Origin: JAGNRR01 sp965230665
GTDB lineage: Bacteria > Bacteroidota > Bacteroidia > Chitinophagales > Chitinophagaceae
Assembly (NCBI GenBank): GCA_965230665.1
Contig: CBDDLM010000004.1
Span: 806,001 to 870,000 of the forward strand
DNA length: 64,000 nt
Direction: 5' to 3'
Each line of letters begins with the position of its first letter. Position 1 is the first letter of the stretch. Below the pieces are notes generated by a model. The model was not told the origin of the DNA. It saw nothing but the letters and a program-made list of their open reading frames with translations, and searched no databases. Positions 52,090-58,991 of this stretch are shown here, in pieces. Both the position numbers and the translations under genes were made by a program.

Positions 52090-52348
52090 CAAATATCTCA
52101 CTCCTTTCAGTCGAACAAAATCCCTTCGTTTTTCCGCTACGCTACAAAACTCTCGGTCTTTTGATTGAGCTCGAACGATGCGCTAAACCAAATAATGCTA
52201 AAGCGACTTCAAGGAGGCCAAAGGCAAAACGAGCAAGAACAAGTCACTAAAGCATAATTTGATCCCAAGTTTTTTGTTTTACTTTTACTGAAGCGCTGTG
52301 CGACTTCGTAAAACCACAAAAAAGCTTGGAACTACGTTTAGCGCATCG
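52084..52348 (+). mobile_element. Non-coding mini-cassette, copy 1
   Basis: 265 bp between core GTTCGAG (52083-52089) and site B2. Its inverse core CTCGAAC (52170-52176) is the exact complement of its left end. It is about 90 percent like the unit at 54019-54278. No start-to-stop gene is seen, though one frame stays open (CTCCTTTCAGTCGAA to a stop). This fills the gap between the S41 and AAA ATPase genes. Confidence 0.7.
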
Positions 52349-52354
52349 TTGTAC
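52170..52354 (+). repeat. attC-like site B2
   Basis: 185 bp: CTCGAAC, then GATGCGCTAAAC, a loop of about 147 bases, GTTTAGCGCATC, and GTTGTAC. The 15-mer AACGATGCGCTAAAC (52174-52188) is repeated exactly in inverted form at 52336-52350. Confidence 0.72.
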
Positions 52355-54018
52355 GCAAGCAAGGAAATACTAAATGAGAATAAAAAAAATTCAACTCAAG
52401 GAATTTAAAAGGTTTGATGACCTAACTATTGACCTTGGAGAAAACCCAAAAAAGATAGTTGCAGTGGTTGGCCCAAATGGCTGTGGTAAAAGCTCAATTT
52501 TTGACGCCCTCGAAGATAAATTACGGGACTTTAGACATCTTGGTGACGAAGGAGCAAGTTTTTACTCAAAGGCCTTATACTATGAAGATGAAGAGAAAAG
52601 GAAAACTACATACAATAAAACACAAGCTGTACAAATCACATTAGACGATGGTGCAGTAAATCGAAAAAGCTTTTACATCAGGACCGCTTACAGATTTACT
52701 TCTAAGTTTAATGTAACCAGACTAGAAGCCCAACCAGAAATTCTCGCATTAAGAGATGAACCTATTAGTTCAATTGCAATTGACACAAGATTGGAAGCCA
52801 ACTATAAGAGGCTGTTAGGAAAAGCTTATACTGAATTTTTCGATGGCTCAAAAACAGGAGACGCTGTAAGAAATGAGCTAATCGGTAAAGTGAATCAAAT
52901 TCTAAATCAAATTTTAGATATAGAAATATCAGAATTAGGGAATATTCTTGAAAAGAAGGGGCAACTATACTTTAAAAAAGGAAACGTTAAGGACTTTCCC
53001 TATTCAAACTTATCCTCTGGAGAAAAAGAAGTAATTGATATCGTTTTAGACTTGATTATAAAAACGCAGGAATACAATGAAACCGTTTTCTGTATTGATG
53101 AGCCTGAACTTCACTTAAACACCTCCATCCAAAGAAAACTGTTACTTGAGATTGAAAAATTGATTCCCGATAACTGCCAACTATGGGTGGCAACTCATAG
53201 CATTGGTTTTCTTCGAGGACTTCAAGAAGATTTGAAAGACAAATCACAAGTGTTAGATTTTTCAGAGAAGGACTTTTTTACGGGCACTCATACAATTGTT
53301 CCCATTGTTCCTTCGCGAAAAAATTGGCAACGAATTTTCAGTACTGTATTAGAAGACTTAACAGGTCTGATAAGCCCAAGAAAAATTATTTATTGTGAAG
53401 GCAAAGATAGACCTGGACAAAATGGAGAAGAAAGAGGTTTTGATGCTAAAGTCTTCAATTCTATTTTTTCTGAAAAATATCACGATACGGTTTTTGTCTC
53501 AAGTGGTGGTAACACAGAACTTGACCAAAGAAGTAACATCGCAATGACAATTCTAACCAAAGTATTGAGTGATATCGAGATACTAGTACTAAAGGACAGA
53601 GATATTTCTTCAGGAAGACTTAACACTGAAAATGACCGACAGGTATACTTAGACAATAACCCTAACAACTATCGTGTCCTTAAGAGGTGGGAAATTGAGA
53701 ATTATTTATTTGACAAAGAAGTACTCAAAAAGTATTGCCTTAATAACGGCCTTGAATTCAAAGAAGCTGATTACGACAATTTTGTAACCGACATTGTAAA
53801 TCAAAATGTAAAGGATAATACAGGCCACATAAAGAACTTCTGTAGCATAATTACAAATGTTAACCCAGAACAATTTAAGTTGAATTTAGCAGGACTGATA
53901 ACTGAAGATATGAATGTTTATACAGAACTAGAAAGTTGTATAATGTAGAAAAGCCAGCGTACAACAAAACCTATAAGCAATAGCACCCTTTGGGATGCGA
54001 CTGCTCATAGCCAAGACG
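52349..54018 (+). mobile_element. Integron-like cassette 3 (AAA ATPase gene)
   Basis: Left core GTTGTAC (52348-52354) and inverse core GTACAAC (53959-53965) are exact complements; the match extends to nine bases (GTTGTACGC / GCGTACAAC). It holds one gene with ATG 26 bases from the core and its stop 11 bases before the inverse core. Confidence 0.75.
52374..53948 (+). CDS. AAA ATPase with TOPRIM-like C-terminal domain (OLD-family-like)
   Basis: 524 residues. An SMC/RecF-like ATPase head: Walker A GPNGCGKSS (33-41), ABC-type signature SSGEKEVID near 212, Walker B FCIDEPELHLN near 240, and a switch histidine in WVATHSIGF. After it, IIYCEGKD near 341, a glycine-rich VSSGGNTEL and LVLKDRDIS near 407 give the Glu and Asp-x-Asp of a TOPRIM nuclease fold, as in overcoming-lysogenization-defect (OLD) proteins and GajA of the Gabija system. 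No GajB-like helicase is adjacent. A phage-defence role is plausible but unproven. Confidence 0.82.
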   Translation: MRIKKIQLKEFKRFDDLTIDLGENPKKIVAVVGPNGCGKSSIFDALEDKLRDFRHLGDEGASFYSKALYYEDEEKRKTTYNKTQAVQITLDDGAVNRKSFYIRTAYRFTSKFNVTRLEAQPEILALRDEPISSIAIDTRLEANYKRLLGKAYTEFFDGSKTGDAVRNELIGKVNQILNQILDIEISELGNILEKKGQLYFKKGNVKDFPYSNLSSGEKEVIDIVLDLIIKTQEYNETVFCIDEPELHLNTSIQRKLLLEIEKLIPDNCQLWVATHSIGFLRGLQEDLKDKSQVLDFSEKDFFTGTHTIVPIVPSRKNWQRIFSTVLEDLTGLISPRKIIYCEGKDRPGQNGEERGFDAKVFNSIFSEKYHDTVFVSSGGNTELDQRSNIAMTILTKVLSDIEILVLKDRDISSGRLNTENDRQVYLDNNPNNYRVLKRWEIENYLFDKEVLKKYCLNNGLEFKEADYDNFVTDIVNQNVKDNTGHIKNFCSIITNVNPEQFKLNLAGLITEDMNVYTELESCIM

Positions 54019-54024
54019 TTCGAG
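53959..54024 (+). repeat. attC-like site C1
   Basis: 66 bp: GTACAAC, arm CTATAAGCAATAGCACCC, loop TTT, arm GGGATGCGACTGCTCATAG, then GTTCGAG. The arms pair with unmatched bases, the classical attC shape, and the length is typical of published attC sites. Confidence 0.78.
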
Positions 54025-54278
54025 CTCATTCTCCTTTCAGTCGAACAAAGTCCCTTCGTTTTTCCGCTACGTTACAAAACTCTCGGTCTTTTGATTGAGC
54101 TCGAACGATGCGCTAAACCAAATAACGCTAAAGCAACTTCAAAGAGGGCAAGGGCAAAACGAGCAAGAACAAGTCGCTAAAGCATAATTTGATCCCCAAT
54201 TTTTTGTTTTACTTTTACTGAAGCACTGCGCGACTTCGTAAAACCACAAAAATTATTGGGACTACGTTTAGCCCGTCG
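54019..54278 (+). mobile_element. Non-coding mini-cassette, copy 2
   Basis: 260 bp between core GTTCGAG (54018-54024) and site C2, with the matching inverse core CTCGAAC at 54100-54106. Near-identical to 52084-52348. The short frame beginning with ATG 53995 uses the attC-like site for its start and is not supported by copy 1. This fills the gap between the AAA ATPase gene and the next gene. Confidence 0.7.
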
Positions 54279-54284
54279 TTAGCG
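54100..54284 (+). repeat. attC-like site C2
   Basis: 185 bp: CTCGAAC, GATGCGCTAAAC, loop, GTTTAGCCCGTC, GTTAGCG. The outer 15-mer AACGATGCGCTAAAC (54104-54118) pairs with 54266-54280 at 13 of 15 positions. Confidence 0.72.
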
Positions 54285-55348
54285 ACAATTAGATGAGAAG
54301 AACAATAATTTCAATACTTATCCTATTAATGGGACTGAGCGGGGTCGCTCAATCAAAAGAAGAACTAATTCTGAAGATTAAGGAATTGAATATTCTAGAA
54401 AGCGATGACAAAGGATTGCCAATAGAATATCCTGAGGGATATATTGTGCCTGCCGCAGTCATTCCTAGCAATACCGATAATTATGCGAATTTCGAGGCCC
54501 TTTCAGAAATATTATCAAGAGCAGAACTACGAGAATTGGCGAGAGACAAGAATGCTGTTCTAAGAATGTTTGCAATTAGAAAATTATTCTTGCTGAAAGA
54601 CACTGTTTTTAATTTTTCAAAGGCATTTATTGACGAACTATCTTCTCCGACTTACATAAAAAATCACGAAGGCTGCGAAATATATCCTTCCTTAACTAGT
54701 GCAGTAATATTTTATGATCAAAGTAGAAATTGGAACGCCACTTCCTATTTAAACAAGAAAAGAGACTTTGAATTTGTTAATGCTATTTTGAACAAGATAG
54801 ATTTATACTGCTTGTATTACCATAAAAAACTGCAAAATCATTATTATGAAACAATTTTTGAAAGAAGAAAGTTTCCAATTGAACATTTAAAGCGAATTAA
54901 AGAACTTGCCTATTCTCAAACTAACTATTATGCATTTGAATATATCAAAAAACAACACCCTAATGATTTCAGATTAATTAAGGATAGTATAATTCAAGAT
55001 ATTACAAATAACTCAAGACTTAGTCTTAAAGAAAGACCTAGACAATTTTATGAATTTCTTAAATATTCTATCCAATCAGAAAATGATAGTTTACGAAACC
55101 TTTTACTGAAACAATTTAAACAAAAAGGAAATAATGAAAACGAATATAGCTGGATAAAGAATAGAATAAGAATTGAAACTAATTTTGAAATTGAATAAAA
55201 AACTACCGCTAACAAAGGCTATAAACAATGCGGCAATCTCGCAAACTTAAACTACCTTTCAATCAAACCGCCAAAGCTACGCTTTGGCTAACAATATTAA
55301 AACTACGAATTAGCGCTCCGCAACTCCGCACTACTCATAACCTAACCA
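54279..55348 (+). mobile_element. Integron-like cassette 4 (exported unknown)
   Basis: Left core GTTAGCG (54278-54284) and inverse core CGCTAAC (55207-55213) are exact complements. It has one gene, ATG 15 bases from the core. The right core is degenerate (ATTCGAG), so this cassette may no longer be excisable. Confidence 0.7.
54293..55198 (+). CDS. Exported protein of unknown function in the cassette array
   Basis: 301 residues. A signal peptide (ISILILLMGLSGVAQS) precedes a largely helical chain. An N-terminal part reads YPEGYIVPAAVIPSNTDNYANF, followed by short repeats of helix type such as LRELARDKNAVLRMFAIRKL, reminiscent of HEAT/ARM-like repeats. I recognise no family. It probably acts in the periplasm or at the surface. 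Base composition is AT-rich like its cassette neighbours. Confidence 0.65.
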   Translation: MRRTIISILILLMGLSGVAQSKEELILKIKELNILESDDKGLPIEYPEGYIVPAAVIPSNTDNYANFEALSEILSRAELRELARDKNAVLRMFAIRKLFLLKDTVFNFSKAFIDELSSPTYIKNHEGCEIYPSLTSAVIFYDQSRNWNATSYLNKKRDFEFVNAILNKIDLYCLYYHKKLQNHYYETIFERRKFPIEHLKRIKELAYSQTNYYAFEYIKKQHPNDFRLIKDSIIQDITNNSRLSLKERPRQFYEFLKYSIQSENDSLRNLLLKQFKQKGNNENEYSWIKNRIRIETNFEIE

Positions 55349-55354
55349 TTCGAG
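55207..55354 (+). repeat. attC-like site D with a degenerate core
   Basis: 148 bp: CGCTAAC, arm GGCTATAAACAATGCGG, then CCGCACTACTCATAACC, then ATTCGAG instead of GTTCGAG. Inner arms pair imperfectly. Inside is a second perfect hairpin GCCAAAGC-TAC-GCTTTGGC (55270-55288). The G-to-A change at the core would be expected to block recombination here. Confidence 0.65.
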
Positions 55355-55420
55355 CCCATTCTCCTTTCAGTCGAACAAAACTCCTTTGTTTTTATGTTAC
55401 GCTGCAAAACTTTCGATCTA
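55349..55420 (+). repeat. Remnant of a third mini-cassette
   Basis: TTCGAG...CTCCTTTCAGTCGAACAAAA continues into sequence similar to the first 70 bases of the mini-cassette at 54019, then decays; no inverse core CTCGAAC follows. It marks the right end of the array. The stretch up to the methyltransferase stop at 55472 holds nothing else I recognise. Confidence 0.65.
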
Positions 55421-55471
55421 TTAATAGAATACAAACTACACAACACAGCTGTTAATCACATGGCGACTAAA

Positions 55472-56329
55472 TTAAGCCCCTTTCTCGGCGGAGTAAATAC
55501 AATAGTTCCAAAGACCCCGTTTCCAACATTGGTATTGATAGTAAGCACTCCACATATTTTCATGCTTACCCTTACGTTTGCCTATTACACGCAACACCCA
55601 GTCTATTGCAGCTGATGGAAGGAAAATATAATAAAGTCGTTTTATACTTGGTGCCACATTTTGGGTAACAATCTGTTTCTTGATATTTACAAACCCTGCT
55701 TGTTCTAGCTTTTTTTCAAACTCTTTTTCGTAAGCAAAATCAGATACAGCCCAACTCTTTGCCCAATTCTTCATTGCTGCTCGATCTTTTTCATTTCGCT
55801 CGACACCTTTCCAAAAAAAATCCAACACGACTAATTTACCTCCCTGATTTAATAAACGTGCTGACTCTTTTAGCACATCTGATTTATCTTGAGCGTGGCA
55901 GTAACTTTCAATACCATAAACAATATCGTACGCTCCGCTTTTAAGGGAAGTGTTACAATAATCTTCTGCATAAAATTTAGCGCGATCTTTAATACCCATT
56001 CTGGCGGCTTCATCATTCGCTTGTACAACTTGCTTTTTTGTGATCGACACTCCGTCTATTTTAGTATTATACTTTTTCGCTAAATACAAGGCCGGCCCTC
56101 CAATGCCACAACCCAGATCAGCTAATTGCATATCAGCCTTTAACACGGCTTGTTGGGCTATTTTTTCTGTCATGTTATGAATAGCCTGTTCATGGTTACG
56201 AATGCCCTTTTCCCAAAAACCATAATGCAACGATCTGTGTTTTTTTAAGCCCCAAATAATTTCATAATCCTTCTGAGAAGATTGGTAATAATATTCTACC
56301 TCTTCATGATATGTTTTAGCATCCGTCAT
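55472..56329 (-). CDS. SAM-dependent methyltransferase (tocopherol/cyclopropane-like class)
   Basis: 285 residues. Motif I reads DLGCGIGGPALYLA (71-84), followed by IDGVSITKKQVVQA and DIVYGIESYCHAQD, then LLNQGGKLVVLDFF, the standard Rossmann-type order. These phrases are typical of the gamma-tocopherol/sterol/mycolic-like class I methyltransferases with a helical C-terminus (residues ~190-285). The acceptor is not evident. A perfect hairpin GATTAGC/GCTAATC (56333-56349) lies 4 bases upstream of its ATG. Confidence 0.88.
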   Translation of the reverse strand: MTDAKTYHEEVEYYYQSSQKDYEIIWGLKKHRSLHYGFWEKGIRNHEQAIHNMTEKIAQQAVLKADMQLADLGCGIGGPALYLAKKYNTKIDGVSITKKQVVQANDEAARMGIKDRAKFYAEDYCNTSLKSGAYDIVYGIESYCHAQDKSDVLKESARLLNQGGKLVVLDFFWKGVERNEKDRAAMKNWAKSWAVSDFAYEKEFEKKLEQAGFVNIKKQIVTQNVAPSIKRLYYIFLPSAAIDWVLRVIGKRKGKHENMWSAYYQYQCWKRGLWNYCIYSAEKGA

Positions 56330-56374
56330 GAGATTAGCAAAGCTAATCAGAAAAGGTCAATGAAAATCCCTACC

Positions 56375-58078
56375 TTACTCTTTTAAGACTTTGGCATAAG
56401 CTTTTTGGTTGTCAGGTAACAAGACTTCAACAAAGTATAAACCTGGACTTGTGTTCAAATCAATTTTAAGACGACTCGTATTCTTATGGCTTTCACGTAA
56501 GATCACTTGGCCATTGTAGTTGATCACCTTTACGTTTAACTGGTTATATTCTCTCGGTAAATGGATATAAAATAATCCCATAGTAGGATTGGGAGCTATT
56601 TCTACTTTTACTAAGTTCTTCTCTATTATCCCTACGCTTGCATTTTTCAGTTTATGAATATACCCATCTCTTTTTCCTGCAACAGTTATTTGGTAAACTC
56701 CATTGTCTGGATCAAAGTCAGCAGTAGTCTGAAAGGATCCGCTTGTATAAACTTCGTTAGTACTACCTAATGCAATTGAACTTATAGCATCGTCATTAAG
56801 ACCACCATAATTTTTAGCCCAAACCAAATTACCTGCATCGTCCAATTTACTCACAAAGGCATCACCATTTCCATGAGAAGTAAGCAGAAAAGTGGAAGCC
56901 GATGGATCGAAATCTACAGTACCATAAATGTGCCCCCCTATAAATACATTTCCCGCTTCATCTGCAGTAATTGCTTGTCCTTCGGAAATTCCAGTACCGT
57001 TAAAATGCCTAACCCAAAGATGTTGGCCCGTATTTGATATCTTTTGAACAAATATGTTACGCCCAGCAACTCCTGCTGTATCGTTGGTGACTCCAGGATC
57101 AAAGTTGGTTGTTCCTCGAAATGAACCTGTTGTATAAATATTACCTTCAGGATCTACGGTCATATCTCCCTTAATACTTGTTGCAGCAGGAACAAAAGAA
57201 AAACTTTGCGTTGTTCTGGCCCAAACAAAATTGCCAGATGAATCCAATTTGGTAACGAATGATGCTGTACCAAAGTTAGCGGTTAGGTTATACGTGCTAA
57301 TTGGGGCAGGATCAAAATCAAACGTTTGCACATATTCACCAGAGATGATCACATTACCCCATTGATCTGTATCAATAGATTTGCCTTCTCCAAACAGGGA
57401 ACCTCCAAAATTTTTAGCCCAACGATAACTTCCGTTGTTATCGTACTTAGCAATAAAAATATCGTAATAATCTACAGATCGGACAAAAGCCTTATTGGAA
57501 CTTGGGTCAAAGTCTACACTATCTCTAAATCTGCCAGTGACCAACACATTACCAAACCTATCAACGGCAAGATCGACTCCTTCGGCAATATTTGTAGCAG
57601 CGTTAAAACTATGTGCCCATACGAAGTGACCAGCACTATCATATTTGGCAACAAAAAAATCTCTAAATCCTATCTTTTTTAACCAATAATCAGTTGGACC
57701 TGGGTCGAAGTCTACAGAATCCAACATTTCGCCGATAATAAAAATATTACCTTGGTCATCTAAATCCATTCCTCTTACAAAATTGCTACCCGCCGCTTGT
57801 AAAGATTTAGCCCAGAGTAAATTACCCTGTTGATCATACTTCGATATAAAAGTGGTGATCATAACTGAGTTTAAATTGAGTGTCGAAGGCCCTGGGTCAA
57901 AATCTGCTGTGCCTTTTAAATCTCCTACAACCACTAGGTTATTAGAGACATCCTTTTTAATGATGGTCGCTTTTAGATTATCGGGGCCTTGAATGGGCTT
58001 TACCCAATCAAAGTACACTGTTTGACACAAAACCGAGTAAGTCAAGCATGAAAAAAGAATTACCAAAAAGAACTTCAT
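56375..58078 (-). CDS. Exported SBBP-type beta-propeller protein with T9SS tail
   Basis: 567 residues with signal peptide (KFFLVILFSCLTYSVLC). The body has about eight blades with the phrase DFDPG and FVAKYDSAGHFVWAHSF or similar, the SBBP (seven-bladed-propeller-like) repeat. It ends with a T9SS tail: IAPNPTMGLFYIHL, VINYNGQVILRE and GLYFVEVLLPD, then AKVLKE. Probably secreted by type IX and surface-linked. The ligand is unknown. Confidence 0.85.
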   Translation of the reverse strand: MKFFLVILFSCLTYSVLCQTVYFDWVKPIQGPDNLKATIIKKDVSNNLVVVGDLKGTADFDPGPSTLNLNSVMITTFISKYDQQGNLLWAKSLQAAGSNFVRGMDLDDQGNIFIIGEMLDSVDFDPGPTDYWLKKIGFRDFFVAKYDSAGHFVWAHSFNAATNIAEGVDLAVDRFGNVLVTGRFRDSVDFDPSSNKAFVRSVDYYDIFIAKYDNNGSYRWAKNFGGSLFGEGKSIDTDQWGNVIISGEYVQTFDFDPAPISTYNLTANFGTASFVTKLDSSGNFVWARTTQSFSFVPAATSIKGDMTVDPEGNIYTTGSFRGTTNFDPGVTNDTAGVAGRNIFVQKISNTGQHLWVRHFNGTGISEGQAITADEAGNVFIGGHIYGTVDFDPSASTFLLTSHGNGDAFVSKLDDAGNLVWAKNYGGLNDDAISSIALGSTNEVYTSGSFQTTADFDPDNGVYQITVAGKRDGYIHKLKNASVGIIEKNLVKVEIAPNPTMGLFYIHLPREYNQLNVKVINYNGQVILRESHKNTSRLKIDLNTSPGLYFVEVLLPDNQKAYAKVLKE

Positions 58079-58140
58079 TACTCTAAAATTAAAGAAAAGT
58101 AACTTCTTAGTCTTGGATTATTTATAAAAACAATAGGACA

Positions 58141-58169
58141 TTGTTACAACACAGAATGGAGTAGATTTG
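58141..58169 (+). promoter_or_regulatory. Promoter of the truncated haemoglobin gene
   Basis: TTG (58141-58143), 18 bases, TAGATTTG (58162-58169), then ATG at 58171. The start codon lies at or next to the predicted transcription start, so the mRNA is probably leaderless. Confidence 0.6.
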
Positions 58170-58170
58170 C

Positions 58171-58560
58171 ATGGTGAAAGCCATTGAGGACAAAAAGGAT
58201 ATTAAGTTATTAGTGGATACTTTTTATGAAAAAGTACTACGAGATAAGCGGATTAGCTATTTTTTTACCGATGTTGTACAACTTGATTTTGAAAAGCACA
58301 TGCCTAAAATGTATGATTTTTGGGAAACAACACTCTTTCATTCGGCTGGATATAAAGGTAACCCCATGAAAGTTCATAAGAGTTTACATGAGCGGTCTCC
58401 GCTTGAGCAAAAACACTTTGACGTTTGGTTGAGTCTTTTTAAAGAAACGGTTGATGAGCTCTTTCAAGGCGAAACAGCAGAATTAGCAAAACAACGTGCA
58501 CAGTCTATTGCAATGGTCATGCAATTAAAAGTAAGCGGTCAACAACAAGGTTTATTGTAA
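58171..58560 (+). CDS. Group III truncated haemoglobin
   Basis: 129 residues, the trHb length. The proximal haem ligand is His82 (EQKHFDVWLSLF), and the family phrases YDFWETTLF and HKSLHERSPL are present. Such globins bind oxygen or nitric oxide, often in NO or redox protection. It overlaps the next gene (TAATG), which encodes a small zinc-ribbon protein, so they are translated together. A link to NO stress is inferred from the globin alone. Confidence 0.92.
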   Translation: MVKAIEDKKDIKLLVDTFYEKVLRDKRISYFFTDVVQLDFEKHMPKMYDFWETTLFHSAGYKGNPMKVHKSLHERSPLEQKHFDVWLSLFKETVDELFQGETAELAKQRAQSIAMVMQLKVSGQQQGLL

Positions 58561-58880
58561 TGGAGCTTTCCGTAGCATTCCTTGAGTCCTTAAACGAAAG
58601 AGAGTTATCCTTTTTCTATACCTTCAGATTGCCCATGCTCAGTATAGAGCTTCAGCCTCCTCTTAAAGAGTACGTTCTTTTTAAGGTATCTGTAAACGAT
58701 ATAGCCATGCATTTAAGTCAACCGAATGTACCAGGCTATGGAAACTGTAGACGTTGCAGTTCAAAAAAAGTTGTACGCAACCGACTCAATGAAAGAATTT
58801 GTACAATTTGCGGAAAGCAAAATCCTGGAAGTCCTATTCATAGAGTTGCATTTTATATTCTTGATTTTTTTTCTCAATAG
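58560..58880 (+). CDS. Small protein with a C-terminal zinc-ribbon-like motif
   Basis: 106 residues. Residues ~1-55 are hydrophobic/helical without a clear signal peptide. The C-terminal half has two CxxC pairs, NCRRCSSKK and CTICGKQ, 15-20 residues apart, the pattern of a metal-binding ribbon. I do not recognise the family. It is coupled to the globin gene by TAATG, so a role in gas or metal sensing is conceivable. Confidence 0.65.
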   Translation: MELSVAFLESLNERELSFFYTFRLPMLSIELQPPLKEYVLFKVSVNDIAMHLSQPNVPGYGNCRRCSSKKVVRNRLNERICTICGKQNPGSPIHRVAFYILDFFSQ

Positions 58881-58991
58881 TTTCTAAATCAAAATACAGC
58901 AACGTTTTTTGGTTTAAAAACTATAGAAAGCTCCTATGAGTACCAACCATCTTACATCCGTTAGCGTCTTTAGAACATATCCTGATCTGAT

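Noticed and set aside
53995..54180. 61-codon frame with ATG in mini-cassette copy 2
   Set aside because: Its start lies inside attC-like site C1 and is absent in copy 1, so I do not list it as a gene.
56375..58078. Regularly spaced repeats that might be a CRISPR array
   Set aside because: They encode the DFDPG propeller blades in one long open frame; spacing and sequence are protein-driven.
58960..58966. GTTAGCG, identical to a cassette core
   Set aside because: No matching inverse core CGCTAAC and no attC-like arms nearby; it lies in a short gap before an ordinary T9SS gene.
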